The notes under the pieces: generated by a model
What the model saw: the letters and a program-made list of their open reading frames with translations, nothing else
Databases searched by the model: none
Told to the model about the DNA's origin: nothing
Part shown: in pieces, positions 25,858 through 34,626 of the stretch
Layout: the number at the start of each line of letters is the position of its first letter
How positions within the stretch are numbered: position 1 is the first letter of the stretch
Position numbers and translations under genes: made by a program
Assembly: GCA_019455065.1 (NCBI GenBank)
Contig: JACFNC010000007.1
Location: forward strand, 1-64,000
Source of the DNA: Rhodospirillales bacterium
GTDB lineage: Bacteria > Pseudomonadota > Alphaproteobacteria > Rhodospirillales > Magnetospirillaceae
DNA: 64,000 bases
Direction of reading: 5' to 3'

Positions 25858-26574
25858 ATGTCATCAAGCCTGTTGATAAACGTGTTTCTCGTTGGCTTGG
25901 TCAGCACGCTTCACTGCTCGACGATGTGCGGCGGCATCATGGGCGCACTGAGCCTGAGCCTGCCGCGGGAAATAAAGGACCGCTCGGCGCGTTTCCTCAG
26001 CTTCATCGTTCTGTACAACCTCGGGCGCCTTTTCAGCTACGCCGCCATGGGCGCCTTGATCGGAGGCATCGGCGGGCGCTTCTACGGATTGGTGCCGCCG
26101 GAATACGCGCATCTGCTTTTCCAGGCCAGCATCGCCATCGTTTCGGTCGCAGTGGGCCTGCACCTGGTGGGCATGCTGCCGCGCCTGTCGGCCATCGAGG
26201 CGGTGGGCGCGCCGGTATGGCGGTGCGTCGAGCCTTTGGGGCGGCGCCTGCTTCCGGTGACCCGGCCGTATCAGGCGCTGCTGTACGGCGCCGTCTGGGG
26301 CTGGATGCCGTGCGGGCTGGTCTATGCGGTGCTGTTCCTCGCCCTGACCTCGGGCAGCGCCGAAATGGGCGGCATCGTCATGGCGGCGTTCTGGCTGGGC
26401 TCGCTGCCGACCTTGCTGGCCGCCGGCATGCTGGCGCGATCGTTGACCAGGATGGTCCGCATGCCGAAGCTGCGCTTCGGCCTTGGGCTGTGCCTGATCG
26501 GGTTGGGGTTCACCAGTGTTCTGGCAGGCTACGCCATGCCCAATGAAATCTGCTTCGTCTGCGTAGGGCCATGA
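25858..26574 (+). CDS. SafE/UreH-type polytopic membrane protein
   Basis: 238 residues with about six membrane helices. The first helix carries STLHCSTMCGGIMGALS, the HCxxxCGG motif of the family named sulfite exporter TauE/SafE or urease-accessory UreH-like, which is found near copper and cytochrome oxidase assembly genes. A second signature, GWMPCGLVYAVL, has another Cys. ATG 25858 is chosen for the very strong GGGAGGGGGG before it; the frame could start at 25792. Its placement after tonB-exbB-exbD suggests metal or thiol handling linked to a TonB-dependent uptake route (inference). Confidence 0.78.
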   Translation: MSSSLLINVFLVGLVSTLHCSTMCGGIMGALSLSLPREIKDRSARFLSFIVLYNLGRLFSYAAMGALIGGIGGRFYGLVPPEYAHLLFQASIAIVSVAVGLHLVGMLPRLSAIEAVGAPVWRCVEPLGRRLLPVTRPYQALLYGAVWGWMPCGLVYAVLFLALTSGSAEMGGIVMAAFWLGSLPTLLAAGMLARSLTRMVRMPKLRFGLGLCLIGLGFTSVLAGYAMPNEICFVCVGP

Positions 26575-27539
26575 GAATGACCATCCCCGAGCCGCCTATC
26601 GTCGGCACGTCGCCCGAATTCCAAAACGTCCTTCGCACCGCCCGCATGGTCGCTGCGCTCGATGTAACCGTGCTGCTTACCGGCGAGACGGGAACAGGTA
26701 AGGAGTTGCTGGCCCAGGCCATGCACGCGGCCAGCCGCCGCGCCGACAAGCCCTTTCTCGCGCTCAACTGCGCGGCCCTTCCCGAGCATCTGGTCGAAAG
26801 CGAGTTGTTTGGCTGCCGGCGCGGCGCGTTCACCGGGGCCGTCGCCGATCAGCCGGGCAAGATCGTCTCCGCGGATGGCGGCACTTTGCTTCTCGACGAG
26901 GTTGGCGAGCTGCCGCTGGCAGCCCAGGCCAAGTTGCTGCGGTTCCTCGAATGCGGTGAGGTCCATCCCGTCGGACAGGCGTTCCCGCGAAAGGTGCAGG
27001 TGCGCATTCTCGCCGCCACCAACCGCGATCTCCTGCGCGAGGTCGAGGCCGGCCGTTTTCGCGAGGATCTGTTCTACCGCCTCAACGTTGTGCCGATCGA
27101 ACTGCCGCCGCTGCGCGAGCGGCGGGGCGACATCCCTGTGCTGATCGAGCACTTCATGGGCGAGTTCGGCCGAGCCCACGGGCTGCCGGCGGCGTCCTTC
27201 ACTCGCGACGCCTTCGCGCGCCTCAAGGCCTATCGTTGGCCCGGGAACATCCGGGAACTGCGCAATCTGTGCGAGCGCGTGGCGATCCTGTTCGCCGGAC
27301 GCACCGTCGGCGCCGACGTCCTTCCGCGCGAGATGCAGAACGAGGGCGAACGGAGTTTCGCCGCCACCGTGACCGAAGCGCTGGCGTTGCCGGAAGGTGG
27401 GATCGTACTCGACGATCTCGAACGCACCCTCATCGGTCAGGCCCTGGTGAAAACCGGCGGCAACCGGAGCAAAGCGGCGCGACTGCTCGGCCTGACCCGC
27501 GATACCCTGCTGTACCGGATGAAGAAGTACGAGCTGTAG
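26571..27539 (+). CDS. Sigma-54 activator lacking an N-terminal sensory domain
   Basis: 322 residues that start directly with the AAA+ domain: Walker A GETGTGKE near residue 38, GAFTGA, Walker B GGTLLLDEVGELP, the arginine region FREDLFYRLNVVPIELPPLRER, WPGNIRELRNL, and a Fis HTH (GNRSKAARLLGLTRDTLLYRM). No receiver, GAF or PAS domain precedes it, so its activity must be set by expression or a partner protein. Its ATG overlaps the SafE-like stop (ATGA), placing it in the tonB-exbBD operon. Targets are unknown; no good sigma-54 site was seen before tonB. Confidence 0.9.
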   Translation: MRMTIPEPPIVGTSPEFQNVLRTARMVAALDVTVLLTGETGTGKELLAQAMHAASRRADKPFLALNCAALPEHLVESELFGCRRGAFTGAVADQPGKIVSADGGTLLLDEVGELPLAAQAKLLRFLECGEVHPVGQAFPRKVQVRILAATNRDLLREVEAGRFREDLFYRLNVVPIELPPLRERRGDIPVLIEHFMGEFGRAHGLPAASFTRDAFARLKAYRWPGNIRELRNLCERVAILFAGRTVGADVLPREMQNEGERSFAATVTEALALPEGGIVLDDLERTLIGQALVKTGGNRSKAARLLGLTRDTLLYRMKKYEL

Positions 27540-27543
27540 GGGC

Positions 27544-29982
27544 CTAAGCGTTGCCCAATGTGGTGGCGAGCAAGCTGCATAGCTGCGGCGGCTGCACCGG
27601 CTTGTGAAGGATGCTCAGCCCGCTCGCCTCCGCCTCGCGCATCCGTTCCGGCGCGGTATCGCCGGTGATGATGATGCTTGGGATTGGGGCATGGAACAGG
27701 TCGCGGATATGCCGTATGGCGTCCGTACCGGTGCGTCCATCGCGCAACCGGTAGTCGGCGACGATGGCGTTGGGCTGGCGCTGATACCGGTTCAAGAGTT
27801 CCATCGCCTCGTCCTCCGAACTGGCCGCCAGCACCTCGAACCCCCAGTCCTCGAGAATTAGCCGAAGGCCTCGCAGCACAGACAGTTCGTCGTCAATGAT
27901 CATGATGAGGCGGCCCGAAGCCACCTCGGCAGCCGTTCGTGCCACCGCTGGCGCAGGTTGCTTGACCCGCTTGTCGGCGAGCGGCACCTCGACGGCGAAC
28001 ACCGAACCCCTGTCGAGTTGTGAACGGGCATCGATATGCACGCCGAGCAGGCGGGCTAGGCGCTCGACGATGGCCAGCCCCAAACCCAAGCCCTGGGTAC
28101 GGTCGCGCTCCTGGTTGCCGATCTGATAAAACTCCTGGAAGACATCCTTGAGTTGGGTCGCGGGGATGCCAATGCCGGTGTCCCACACCTCGATCCGCAA
28201 TTGCCCGCCGCGCCGACGGCAGCCGACGAGCACCTTGCCGCGCTGCGTGTAACGAATGGCGTTGGCCACCAGGTTCTGCACGATACGGCTCAGCAGCGCC
28301 GGGTCGCTCCGAATGGCCAGGCTGCTCTGCACAACTCGCAGTTCCAGGTTTTTCTGCGCCGCGGCCGGTTCGAAGTCGGCCTCAATCCGTTCCAGAAGCG
28401 ACGCGACGGCAAACTTCGTTTCCTTGGGCGTGACGATCCCGGCGTCGAGCTTCGAAATGTCGAGCAGCGAATCGAGCAAAATATTCAAGGAGTCGAGCGA
28501 CCTCTCCAGGTCGTCCAAGACCTGCTTGGCGGGATTGGCACGCAATTTGTGGGCCAATGCCGAGGTGAAGAAGAACAGCGCCTGGACGGGCTGGCGCAGG
28601 TCGTGGCTGGCGGCGGCGAGGAATTTCGATTTGGCAAGGTTGGCCCGCTCCGCCTCTTCGCGCGCCCGATCCGCTTCCTCCTTGGCCCGCATCAGGTCGG
28701 CCTCGACCTTTCGCTGCTCGGACATGTCCCGCATGACTCTGACATAGCCCTGCAACGCACCGGCATCGTCCAGCAGAGGTGTCATTACGATATGAGCCCA
28801 GAAACGGCTGCCGTCTTTCCGCAGGCGCCATCCCTCGGCTTCGTGGCGTCCGGTCTCACGGACGGCCGCCAACGCCCTCCCTGGCAGGCCCTCGCTAACC
28901 GCTTCGGGGCTGAAGAAGCAGGAGAAGTCCTGGCCGACGATCTCGTCAGCGCTCCACCCGAACATGCGCTCGGCGCCGGTGTTCCAACTCGTCACCCGGC
29001 CCTCGATGTCGAGCGAGGTAATGGCGTAATCGCGCACGCTCTCGACCAGCAGCCGCAGCCGCTCCTCGCTGTTTCGCAAACGCTCCTCGGTGCGCTTGCG
29101 GTCGGTGATATCGCGAATGATGCCTGCGAAGATACGCCGCCCTCCGATGCGGCTTTCGCCGACCGCCAGGTCCATCGGGAAGGTACTGCCGTTCTTCCGC
29201 CGGCCCTGGACCTCGCGCCCGATGCCTATGATCTTGGCGTGGCCGGTGGAGAGGTAGTTTTGTAGATAGAGGTCGTGCGCGCTGTGGTAGGGCTCCGGCA
29301 TGAGGAGAGAAACGTTGCGGCCGATCACCTCGTCGGCGGAATACCCGAAGATTCGCTCGGCGGCCTTGTTGAACGACTCCACCCGACCACGCACGTCTAT
29401 GGTCACGATGCCGTCGACAGCCGCCTCCAGGATCGCCGAGGTCGTCGCCTCAGCCCGTCGCCATTGGTCCTCGGCCCGCCGCTGCAAGCTTGCGTCGTCG
29501 ACGATCAGCAGGCTTCCGGGCTCGTCCGGATGCGGGGTCAAGGTCACCGTCACGAACGAGCGGGCGCTCCGCAAACCGGCGGATATCTCGCGAACGGCCC
29601 GGCGGCCGGCCCGCACCTCGGCCAACTCCTCTTCACGGACCGCCGGGCCCATGCGGCCCTCCACTTCGGCCGCCGGCCGCCCTATCAACTCGCTGGAGGC
29701 GACCTCCATCCACTCCTCGAATCGGCGATTGACGTGGCGGTATCCGCCCGTCGCGTCGATCAGCGCCGCGGGCAGCGGCAAGGCGTCGACCAGGGATGCC
29801 ACATTGGCCCGTACGTTCCGAGCTTCGAGCATGGCGCTCCGTTCGGCCAGCGTGGCGGTGGTGGTCATGACGGCCCGGTAGGCGGCCCTGGCCCGTGCCA
29901 GCAGTACGATGGCGACGATCGCGACAAGAGCCAGCAGCAGCGCCGCCGCGGTCCAGGAAATTTCGGGTGGAATTTCCGGCAT
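27544..29982 (-). CDS. PAS-rich hybrid sensor histidine kinase
   Basis: 812 residues: one N-terminal membrane helix (ALLLALVAIVAIVLLA), three PAS domains (about 60-160, 180-300, 305-425), a coiled linker of Ala/Glu/Arg, a HisKA domain with SKFLAAASHDLRQPVQAL, an HATPase with NLVANAIRYT and GLGLGLAIVERLARLLG, and a C-terminal receiver with IIDDELSVLRGL and the Asp in IVADYRLRDGRTG. The second PAS (SFNKAAERIFGYSADEVIGRNVSLLMP) is FixL-like, but no heme His can be assigned with confidence. It converges on the sigma-54 activator gene with 4 bp between stops. The cognate regulator is not identified. Confidence 0.92.
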   Translation of the reverse strand: MPEIPPEISWTAAALLLALVAIVAIVLLARARAAYRAVMTTTATLAERSAMLEARNVRANVASLVDALPLPAALIDATGGYRHVNRRFEEWMEVASSELIGRPAAEVEGRMGPAVREEELAEVRAGRRAVREISAGLRSARSFVTVTLTPHPDEPGSLLIVDDASLQRRAEDQWRRAEATTSAILEAAVDGIVTIDVRGRVESFNKAAERIFGYSADEVIGRNVSLLMPEPYHSAHDLYLQNYLSTGHAKIIGIGREVQGRRKNGSTFPMDLAVGESRIGGRRIFAGIIRDITDRKRTEERLRNSEERLRLLVESVRDYAITSLDIEGRVTSWNTGAERMFGWSADEIVGQDFSCFFSPEAVSEGLPGRALAAVRETGRHEAEGWRLRKDGSRFWAHIVMTPLLDDAGALQGYVRVMRDMSEQRKVEADLMRAKEEADRAREEAERANLAKSKFLAAASHDLRQPVQALFFFTSALAHKLRANPAKQVLDDLERSLDSLNILLDSLLDISKLDAGIVTPKETKFAVASLLERIEADFEPAAAQKNLELRVVQSSLAIRSDPALLSRIVQNLVANAIRYTQRGKVLVGCRRRGGQLRIEVWDTGIGIPATQLKDVFQEFYQIGNQERDRTQGLGLGLAIVERLARLLGVHIDARSQLDRGSVFAVEVPLADKRVKQPAPAVARTAAEVASGRLIMIIDDELSVLRGLRLILEDWGFEVLAASSEDEAMELLNRYQRQPNAIVADYRLRDGRTGTDAIRHIRDLFHAPIPSIIITGDTAPERMREAEASGLSILHKPVQPPQLCSLLATTLGNA

Positions 29983-30158
29983 CCCCGTAACTAAGAACTA
30001 TTCGCTTTAAACCGCGATGGACACGATATGGTGGCCGATCTCCGTAAGGGAAGGTGGCGAGTCGACGATCAGATGGTATCCCTAGGCGTTTGTCATACTT
30101 CCTTGTCGATCAACACCGTTGTTCCAGCGGCCGCGCGCCGCCTTATCGAAGGCTGGCC

Positions 30159-30974
30159 ATGATCGTCGCTCACCTCACCGACATGCACATCGCGCCGCCG
30201 GGCGGGTTGGCTTACGGAGCGGTGGATACGGCGGGCTGCCTGGCGGCCTGTCTCGCCCACTTGCGTGGGCTCGATCCGTCGCCCGACGCGGTCGTTCTGA
30301 CCGGTGACCTCGTCGAGCGCGGGACCGATGCTGAATACGAGCGCTGCCTCGGCCTGCTCTCCCAACTGGCCATGCCGGTCTACGCGATTCCCGGCAATCA
30401 CGACGAGCGAGAGGCCTTCCGGCGCTCCTTCGCGTACGCCGGATATCTGCCGGCATCCGGTTATCTCCAATACGTGGTCGAGAACTGGCCGTTGCGCATC
30501 GTGGCCCTCGACACGGTGGTCGCCGGAGCGGTGGGCGGAGCCCTCGACGACGGACGACTTGAATGGCTCGATGCCCGCCTCGCCGAACGACCGGCCATGC
30601 CGACGCTGGTGATGATGCACCACCCGCCGTTCGTGACGGGGCTGACCTACATGGATGCTCAGGGGCTTGCCGGGATGAATGAATTCGCGACCGTGGTGGC
30701 GCGTCATCCCCAGGTGGAGAGAATCCTATGCGGGCATCTGCACCGCGCAATCGTCGCCCGGGTGGGCGGGACGGTCGCCGTGGTCGCCCCGAGCACGGCG
30801 TACCAGTTGGCCCTCGATCTGCGTGCCGAGGCGGCGGGCGCCTACGTGATGGAGCCCCCGGCCATATACCTCCACCAATGGCGGCACGGGCAGGGCATGG
30901 CCAGCCATCTGTCGCTGGTCGGGGACTTCGGGCCCGTGCGGTCCTTTACGGAGAGGCCTGGCCGCGCTCCTTGA
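30159..30974 (+). CDS. Metallophosphoesterase, CpdA/GpdQ-like phosphodiesterase
   Basis: 271 residues with the complete two-metal phosphodiesterase motif set: HLTDMHI, VLTGDLVE, IPGNHDERE, MMHHPPF and CGHLHRAI. This is the class-III cyclic nucleotide / glycerophosphodiester phosphodiesterase group, so cAMP or glycerophosphodiesters are candidate substrates. ATG 30159 starts the domain directly; the frame is open upstream but has no family similarity. Its end overlaps the convergent lipoprotein gene by about 29 bases. Confidence 0.85.
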   Translation: MIVAHLTDMHIAPPGGLAYGAVDTAGCLAACLAHLRGLDPSPDAVVLTGDLVERGTDAEYERCLGLLSQLAMPVYAIPGNHDEREAFRRSFAYAGYLPASGYLQYVVENWPLRIVALDTVVAGAVGGALDDGRLEWLDARLAERPAMPTLVMMHHPPFVTGLTYMDAQGLAGMNEFATVVARHPQVERILCGHLHRAIVARVGGTVAVVAPSTAYQLALDLRAEAAGAYVMEPPAIYLHQWRHGQGMASHLSLVGDFGPVRSFTERPGRAP

Positions 30975-31323
30975 CGATGCCTCCAAGCGTGCGCTCGTCG
31001 ACGGCCGGCCCCTCCCATTCCCGCGGCAGCGGAGGGAACTCGCGGGCCGGGGGAGGTATGGCCTGGATGGCCTGGTCCTGTTGGCGCCGGCGGAGGAGCG
31101 TGTCGTATTCTCGGACGATCATTCGGCGCTCGTAGTCGCCTTCGGCCGCGCGCAGCCGGTCGAGACGTTCGATTTTCTCCTTGCCGGTCAAGTCGGCTTG
31201 GCCCATCGAGCCGCCGGTCGCTGGAAGACAGCCGGCCAGGCCGAGGGCAACAAGCAATATGCAAGCGTTCGCGAAGGTGGCAACACATGACCTATTGCGG
31301 GTAGCCCCGCCACGCCGGGCCAT
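30946..31323 (-). CDS. Small lipoprotein of unknown function
   Basis: About 125 residues. A lipobox is clear (ILLVALGLAGC), followed by a Gly/Ser spacer and a charged helical region (LTGKEKIERLDRLRAAEGDYERR) and a Pro-rich tail. No domain is recognised. The start is uncertain: ATG 31323 or ATG 31359 both lack a good ribosome site and leave a longer than usual basic n-region before the signal. Divergent from the N-formylglutamate amidohydrolase-type gene. Confidence 0.6.
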   Translation of the reverse strand: MARRGGATRNRSCVATFANACILLVALGLAGCLPATGGSMGQADLTGKEKIERLDRLRAAEGDYERRMIVREYDTLLRRRQQDQAIQAIPPPAREFPPLPREWEGPAVDERTLGGIVKERGQASP

Positions 31324-31357
31324 CGCCGCCGCGGCCGGTTTGGGATATGATGGAACC

Positions 31358-32170
31358 ATGCCAGACTACATCGGTACGAGAGCGGAAAACGCAAAGATCC
31401 TGGGTGCGGACGATCCGCAGCCGGTCACGGTTCTCGATGCTGTGGGCGAGGTTTCGGTGCTGCTGATTTGCGACCATGCCTCCAATCGCGTGCCGCGACG
31501 TCTTCGTGATCTCGGCCTGAGCGCCGATGTGCTCGATCGCCACATCGCCTGGGACGTAGGTGCGGCGGCGCTGACCCGGGAGCTTGCCGGCCGCCTTGGC
31601 GCGCCCGCTGTTCTTGCCGGCTATTCCCGGCTCGTCATCGACTGCAACCGGCAGCCGGGCGATCCCACCTCGATCCCCGAAACCAGTGACGACGTCGGCA
31701 TTCCAGGCAACGCCGGTCTCTCCGACGGCGCGGCGGAAGCGCGGGCCGACGAGGTGTTCTGGCCATACCACCATGCGATCACCAGGGAACTCGCGCGCTT
31801 GTGGCGGCACGAACGCCCGCCGATCCTCATCGCCGTCCACAGCTTCACGCCCGTCATGAATGGACGTCCGCGGCCGTGGCAGGTGGGGGTCTTGTGGAAC
31901 CGCGATCCGCGGCTGGCGGTGCCGCTGCTGGCGCGGCTGCGCAGGCACCCGGACCTCTGTGTTGGCGACAACGAACCGTATTCCGGTCGGGAACTGGGCT
32001 ACACCATCGACACCCATGCGGCGGCGGCCGGCCTTCCCCATGTGTCGATCGAGGTCCGTCAGGATCTCATCGCCGCGGACGAGGGCGTCGCAACGTGGGG
32101 CGCCCTGCTCGGCGACGCGCTGGCCCCCTTGCTTGCCGATCCCAGCCTGCATCGGGCGGAACTTTATTGA
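31358..32170 (+). CDS. N-formylglutamate amidohydrolase-family protein
   Basis: 270 residues of the FGase family: LICDHASNRVP, AGYSRLVIDCNRQPGD, the metal and catalytic region IAVHSFTPVMNG and YTIDTHAAAAGLPHVSIEVRQD. The named reaction is hydrolysis of N-formylglutamate, but this HutG-unlinked subgroup is widespread and its true substrate may differ. No histidine-utilisation genes are nearby. The stop is followed 17 bp later by the carboxylate-amine ligase gene; the pair looks co-transcribed and may act on one gamma-glutamyl-type metabolite (inference). Confidence 0.85.
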   Translation: MPDYIGTRAENAKILGADDPQPVTVLDAVGEVSVLLICDHASNRVPRRLRDLGLSADVLDRHIAWDVGAAALTRELAGRLGAPAVLAGYSRLVIDCNRQPGDPTSIPETSDDVGIPGNAGLSDGAAEARADEVFWPYHHAITRELARLWRHERPPILIAVHSFTPVMNGRPRPWQVGVLWNRDPRLAVPLLARLRRHPDLCVGDNEPYSGRELGYTIDTHAAAAGLPHVSIEVRQDLIAADEGVATWGALLGDALAPLLADPSLHRAELY

Positions 32171-32187
32171 CCGCGGGAGGCGTTCGA

Positions 32188-33318
32188 TTGAAAGACCCCT
32201 CCTTTTCCGTTGGCGTCGAAGAGGAGTACCTGCTGGTCGCGCGGGGCGATGGCGCCCTGGTGAGCGAGCCGCCCCCATCGATGCTCGCCGATTGCGAAGA
32301 CCGGCTGGCGGGGCAGGTGAGCCCCGAACTTCTGCGTTCGCAGATCGAGGTGGGTACGCGCCCCTGCGAGACGATGGCCGAAACCCGTGCGGACCTCGCG
32401 CGGCTGCGGCGCACCGTGGCCGAGGTCGCGGCTGGCCACGGCCTGGGGGTGATCGCCTCGTCCACGCATCCCTTTGCCGAGTGGGACGAGCAGAAGCACA
32501 CCGACAAGGAGCGCTACAGCGAACTCGCCCGCGACCTGCAGGCGGTGGGGCGCCGGCTGGTCATCTGCGGCATGCATGTCCATGTGGGCATCGAGGACGA
32601 GGAATTGAGGATCGACCTGATGAACCAGGTCGCCTATTTCCTGCCCCACCTGCTGGCGCTCAGCACCTCGTCGCCGTTCTGGCGCGGCCGCGACACCGGC
32701 CTGAAGTCGTACCGCATCAGCGTGTTCAACGAACTGCCGCGCACCGGCTTGCCCGAATACTTCGATTCCTGGGGCGAATACCAGCGTCACGTCCGGCGTC
32801 TCGTCGACGCCGGTCTGATCGAGGACGGCACCAAGCTTTGGTGGGACATCCGGCCCTCGGCCCGCTTCCCGACTCTGGAGATGCGCGTCACCGACGTCTG
32901 CGCCCGGCTCGACGACGCCATCGCCATCGCCGCCATCTACCGCTGCCTGCTGCGCATGCTCTACCGTCTGCGCCGCGCCAACCAGCGTTGGCGCATCTAT
33001 GCCCGGATGCTGGTCAACGAGAACCGCTGGCGGGCGCAGCGTTACGGCCTGGACGAGGGGCTGGTGGACTTCGGCAAGGGTGCGGTGGTCGCCTATGCCG
33101 ACCTGCTCGAGGAACTGCTGTCGCTGATCGCCCCCGACGCGGAATGGTTCGGCTGTACCCGCGAGGTGGCCTGGGCGCGTGAGATCGTCCGTCGGGGAAC
33201 CAGCGCGCATGCCCAGCTTGCGGCATGGCGGATGGCGCTGGCCGGCGGGGCCGGGCCGCGCGATGCGGCGCGCGCCGTCGTCGACGCGCTGATGGCCGAA
33301 ACCGTGCGCGATCTCTGA
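32188..33318 (+). CDS. Carboxylate-amine ligase, YbdK/GCS2-like
   Basis: 376 residues of the ATP-dependent glutamate-cysteine ligase 2 family (YbdK type). Motifs: FSVGVEEEYLLV at the start, PELLRSQIEVGTRPC, GMHVHVGIEDEE (metal-binding His pair), STSSPFWRGRDTGLKSYR and TLEMRVTDVC. A TTG at 32188 is chosen because GGGAGG lies seven bases upstream and homologues begin with this segment; TTG 32167 in the same frame would overlap the previous stop. The natural amine and acid substrates of this group are not established. Confidence 0.87.
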   Translation: MKDPSFSVGVEEEYLLVARGDGALVSEPPPSMLADCEDRLAGQVSPELLRSQIEVGTRPCETMAETRADLARLRRTVAEVAAGHGLGVIASSTHPFAEWDEQKHTDKERYSELARDLQAVGRRLVICGMHVHVGIEDEELRIDLMNQVAYFLPHLLALSTSSPFWRGRDTGLKSYRISVFNELPRTGLPEYFDSWGEYQRHVRRLVDAGLIEDGTKLWWDIRPSARFPTLEMRVTDVCARLDDAIAIAAIYRCLLRMLYRLRRANQRWRIYARMLVNENRWRAQRYGLDEGLVDFGKGAVVAYADLLEELLSLIAPDAEWFGCTREVAWAREIVRRGTSAHAQLAAWRMALAGGAGPRDAARAVVDALMAETVRDL

Positions 33319-33417
33319 TTCGCCCCGCGGCGCTTGCGCCGCACTGAGCCATTTGGCTATCCTCCCATCCAACCGGCGAGGGTCCGGCTCATCACCAGGG
33401 GTAGATCGCTTTCAGCC

Positions 33418-33681
33418 ATGGACGACACCGCGAACAAGAACGACGTCGGCGGCATCGCCGCCGAGCAGCTGCGCCAGTACATCGAACGGATCGAGCGCCT
33501 GGCCGAGGAGATCAAGGCTCTGCAATCGGACCAGAAGGACGTGTACGCCGAGGCGAAGTCCGCCGGCTTCGATACCAAGATCATGCGCCAGATCATCCGC
33601 CTCCGCAAAATGGAGGAGCATGACCGCAGCGAGCAGGAGGAACTGCTCGACCTATACAAGCACGCGCTCGGGATGGAGTAA
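33418..33681 (+). CDS. gapR: DUF2312 / GapR-family nucleoid-associated protein
   Basis: 87 residues: [21 protein letters not shown], a coiled helix, then [19 protein letters not shown] and [10 protein letters not shown]. This is the DUF2312 family, whose Caulobacter member GapR is a tetrameric DNA clamp that binds overtwisted DNA ahead of polymerases. All the conserved Lys/Arg-rich helices are present and the length is normal. The assignment is by clear family similarity; DNA binding in this organism is inferred. Confidence 0.93.
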   Translation: MDDTANKNDVGGIAAEQLRQYIERIERLAEEIKALQSDQKDVYAEAKSAGFDTKIMRQIIRLRKMEEHDRSEQEELLDLYKHALGME

Positions 33682-33723
33682 ATTCGTCCCGTTTTTCGCC
33701 TGACCGGGGATTGGGGAGAACCA

Positions 33724-34428
33724 ATGATCGATCTTTACTACTGGCCGACGCCGAACGGCCACAAGATCACCATGTTCCTCGAGGAAGCGGGCCTCGATTA
33801 CCGCATCCTGCCGGTCAATATCAGCGCCGGCGAGCAGTTCAAGCCGGATTTCCTGCGCGTCTCGCCCAACAACCGCATGCCGGCCATCGTGGATCACGCC
33901 CCGGCCGACGGCGGAGAGCCGCTGTCGGTGTTCGAGTCGGGCGCCATCCTGCTCTATCTCGCCGAGAAGACCGGCCGCTTCCTGCCCGCCGACCTGCGCG
34001 GCCGCAAGACGGCGATGGAATGGCTGTTCTGGCAGGTCGGCGGCCTGGGACCGATGGCGGGGCAGAACCACCATTTCGGCATCTATGCGCCCGAAAAGAT
34101 TCCCTACGCCATCGACCGCTATGTCCGCGAGACCAACCGGTTGTACGGCGTGCTTGACCGCCGGCTCGAGGACCGCGACTTCATCGCCGGCGACTATTCG
34201 ATCGCCGACATCGCCTGCTATCCCTGGATCGTGCCGCACAAGCGCCAGCAGCAGAATCTAGAGGAGTTTCCCAACGTCAAGCGCTGGTTCGAGGCGATCC
34301 GCGAACGGCCGGCCACGGTGCGGGCCTACGACCGCGGAAAACCTTGGGCGACGCCGCCGGCGGTCACCGAGGAGGCTCGCAAGGTGCTGTTCGGGCAAAC
34401 GGCTGTCTCGGTCGGTCAGCCGGGCTGA
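33724..34428 (+). CDS. Glutathione S-transferase family, YfcG/Ure2-like
   Basis: 234 residues. The N-terminal thioredoxin-like domain starts IDLYYWPTPNGHKITMFLEE, with the Asn-Gly catalytic turn of the nu/YfcG class; NNRMPAIVD and SVFESGAILLYLAEKTGRF bind glutathione. The helical C-domain has YSIADIACYPWIVPHKRQQQ. Members act as disulfide-bond reductases on glutathione adducts. AATTGGGGAGAACCA-type ribosome site precedes the ATG. Single gene; an 11-bp inverted repeat overlaps its stop. Confidence 0.9.
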   Translation: MIDLYYWPTPNGHKITMFLEEAGLDYRILPVNISAGEQFKPDFLRVSPNNRMPAIVDHAPADGGEPLSVFESGAILLYLAEKTGRFLPADLRGRKTAMEWLFWQVGGLGPMAGQNHHFGIYAPEKIPYAIDRYVRETNRLYGVLDRRLEDRDFIAGDYSIADIACYPWIVPHKRQQQNLEEFPNVKRWFEAIRERPATVRAYDRGKPWATPPAVTEEARKVLFGQTAVSVGQPG

Positions 34429-34626
34429 CCGACGGGCTGACCGACGGGCCCACGGCGCTATCCATCCATCTTTTCGAATACGGCGCTTCTGGAGGATTCG
34501 GCGGAAGTATAACCTTCTTCCAGTCAATACAGGATAGTGCGTTTTATTATATTCTTATAGCGTTTACTTCATTTTTTTGCGCGGCGACTCGGTTCATGCT
34601 GCCGGTTCAAGGGAACTGGATCGAGC
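34429..34626. other. AT-rich leader before the tadG gene
   Basis: Begins with two tandem copies of GGGCTGACCGAC and turns strongly AT-rich at 34505-34580 (TTTTATTATATTCTTATAGCG, then TTCATTTTTTTGCG). This is the likely promoter region of the tadG-tadE-tadE operon. No clear -35/-10 pair was picked out. The T7 run might also terminate upstream transcription. Confidence 0.4.

Noticed and set aside
34411-34433. 11-bp inverted repeat at the glutathione transferase stop as a terminator
   Set aside because: The stem overlaps the stop codon and is not followed by a T run. It partly arises from a short tandem repeat.
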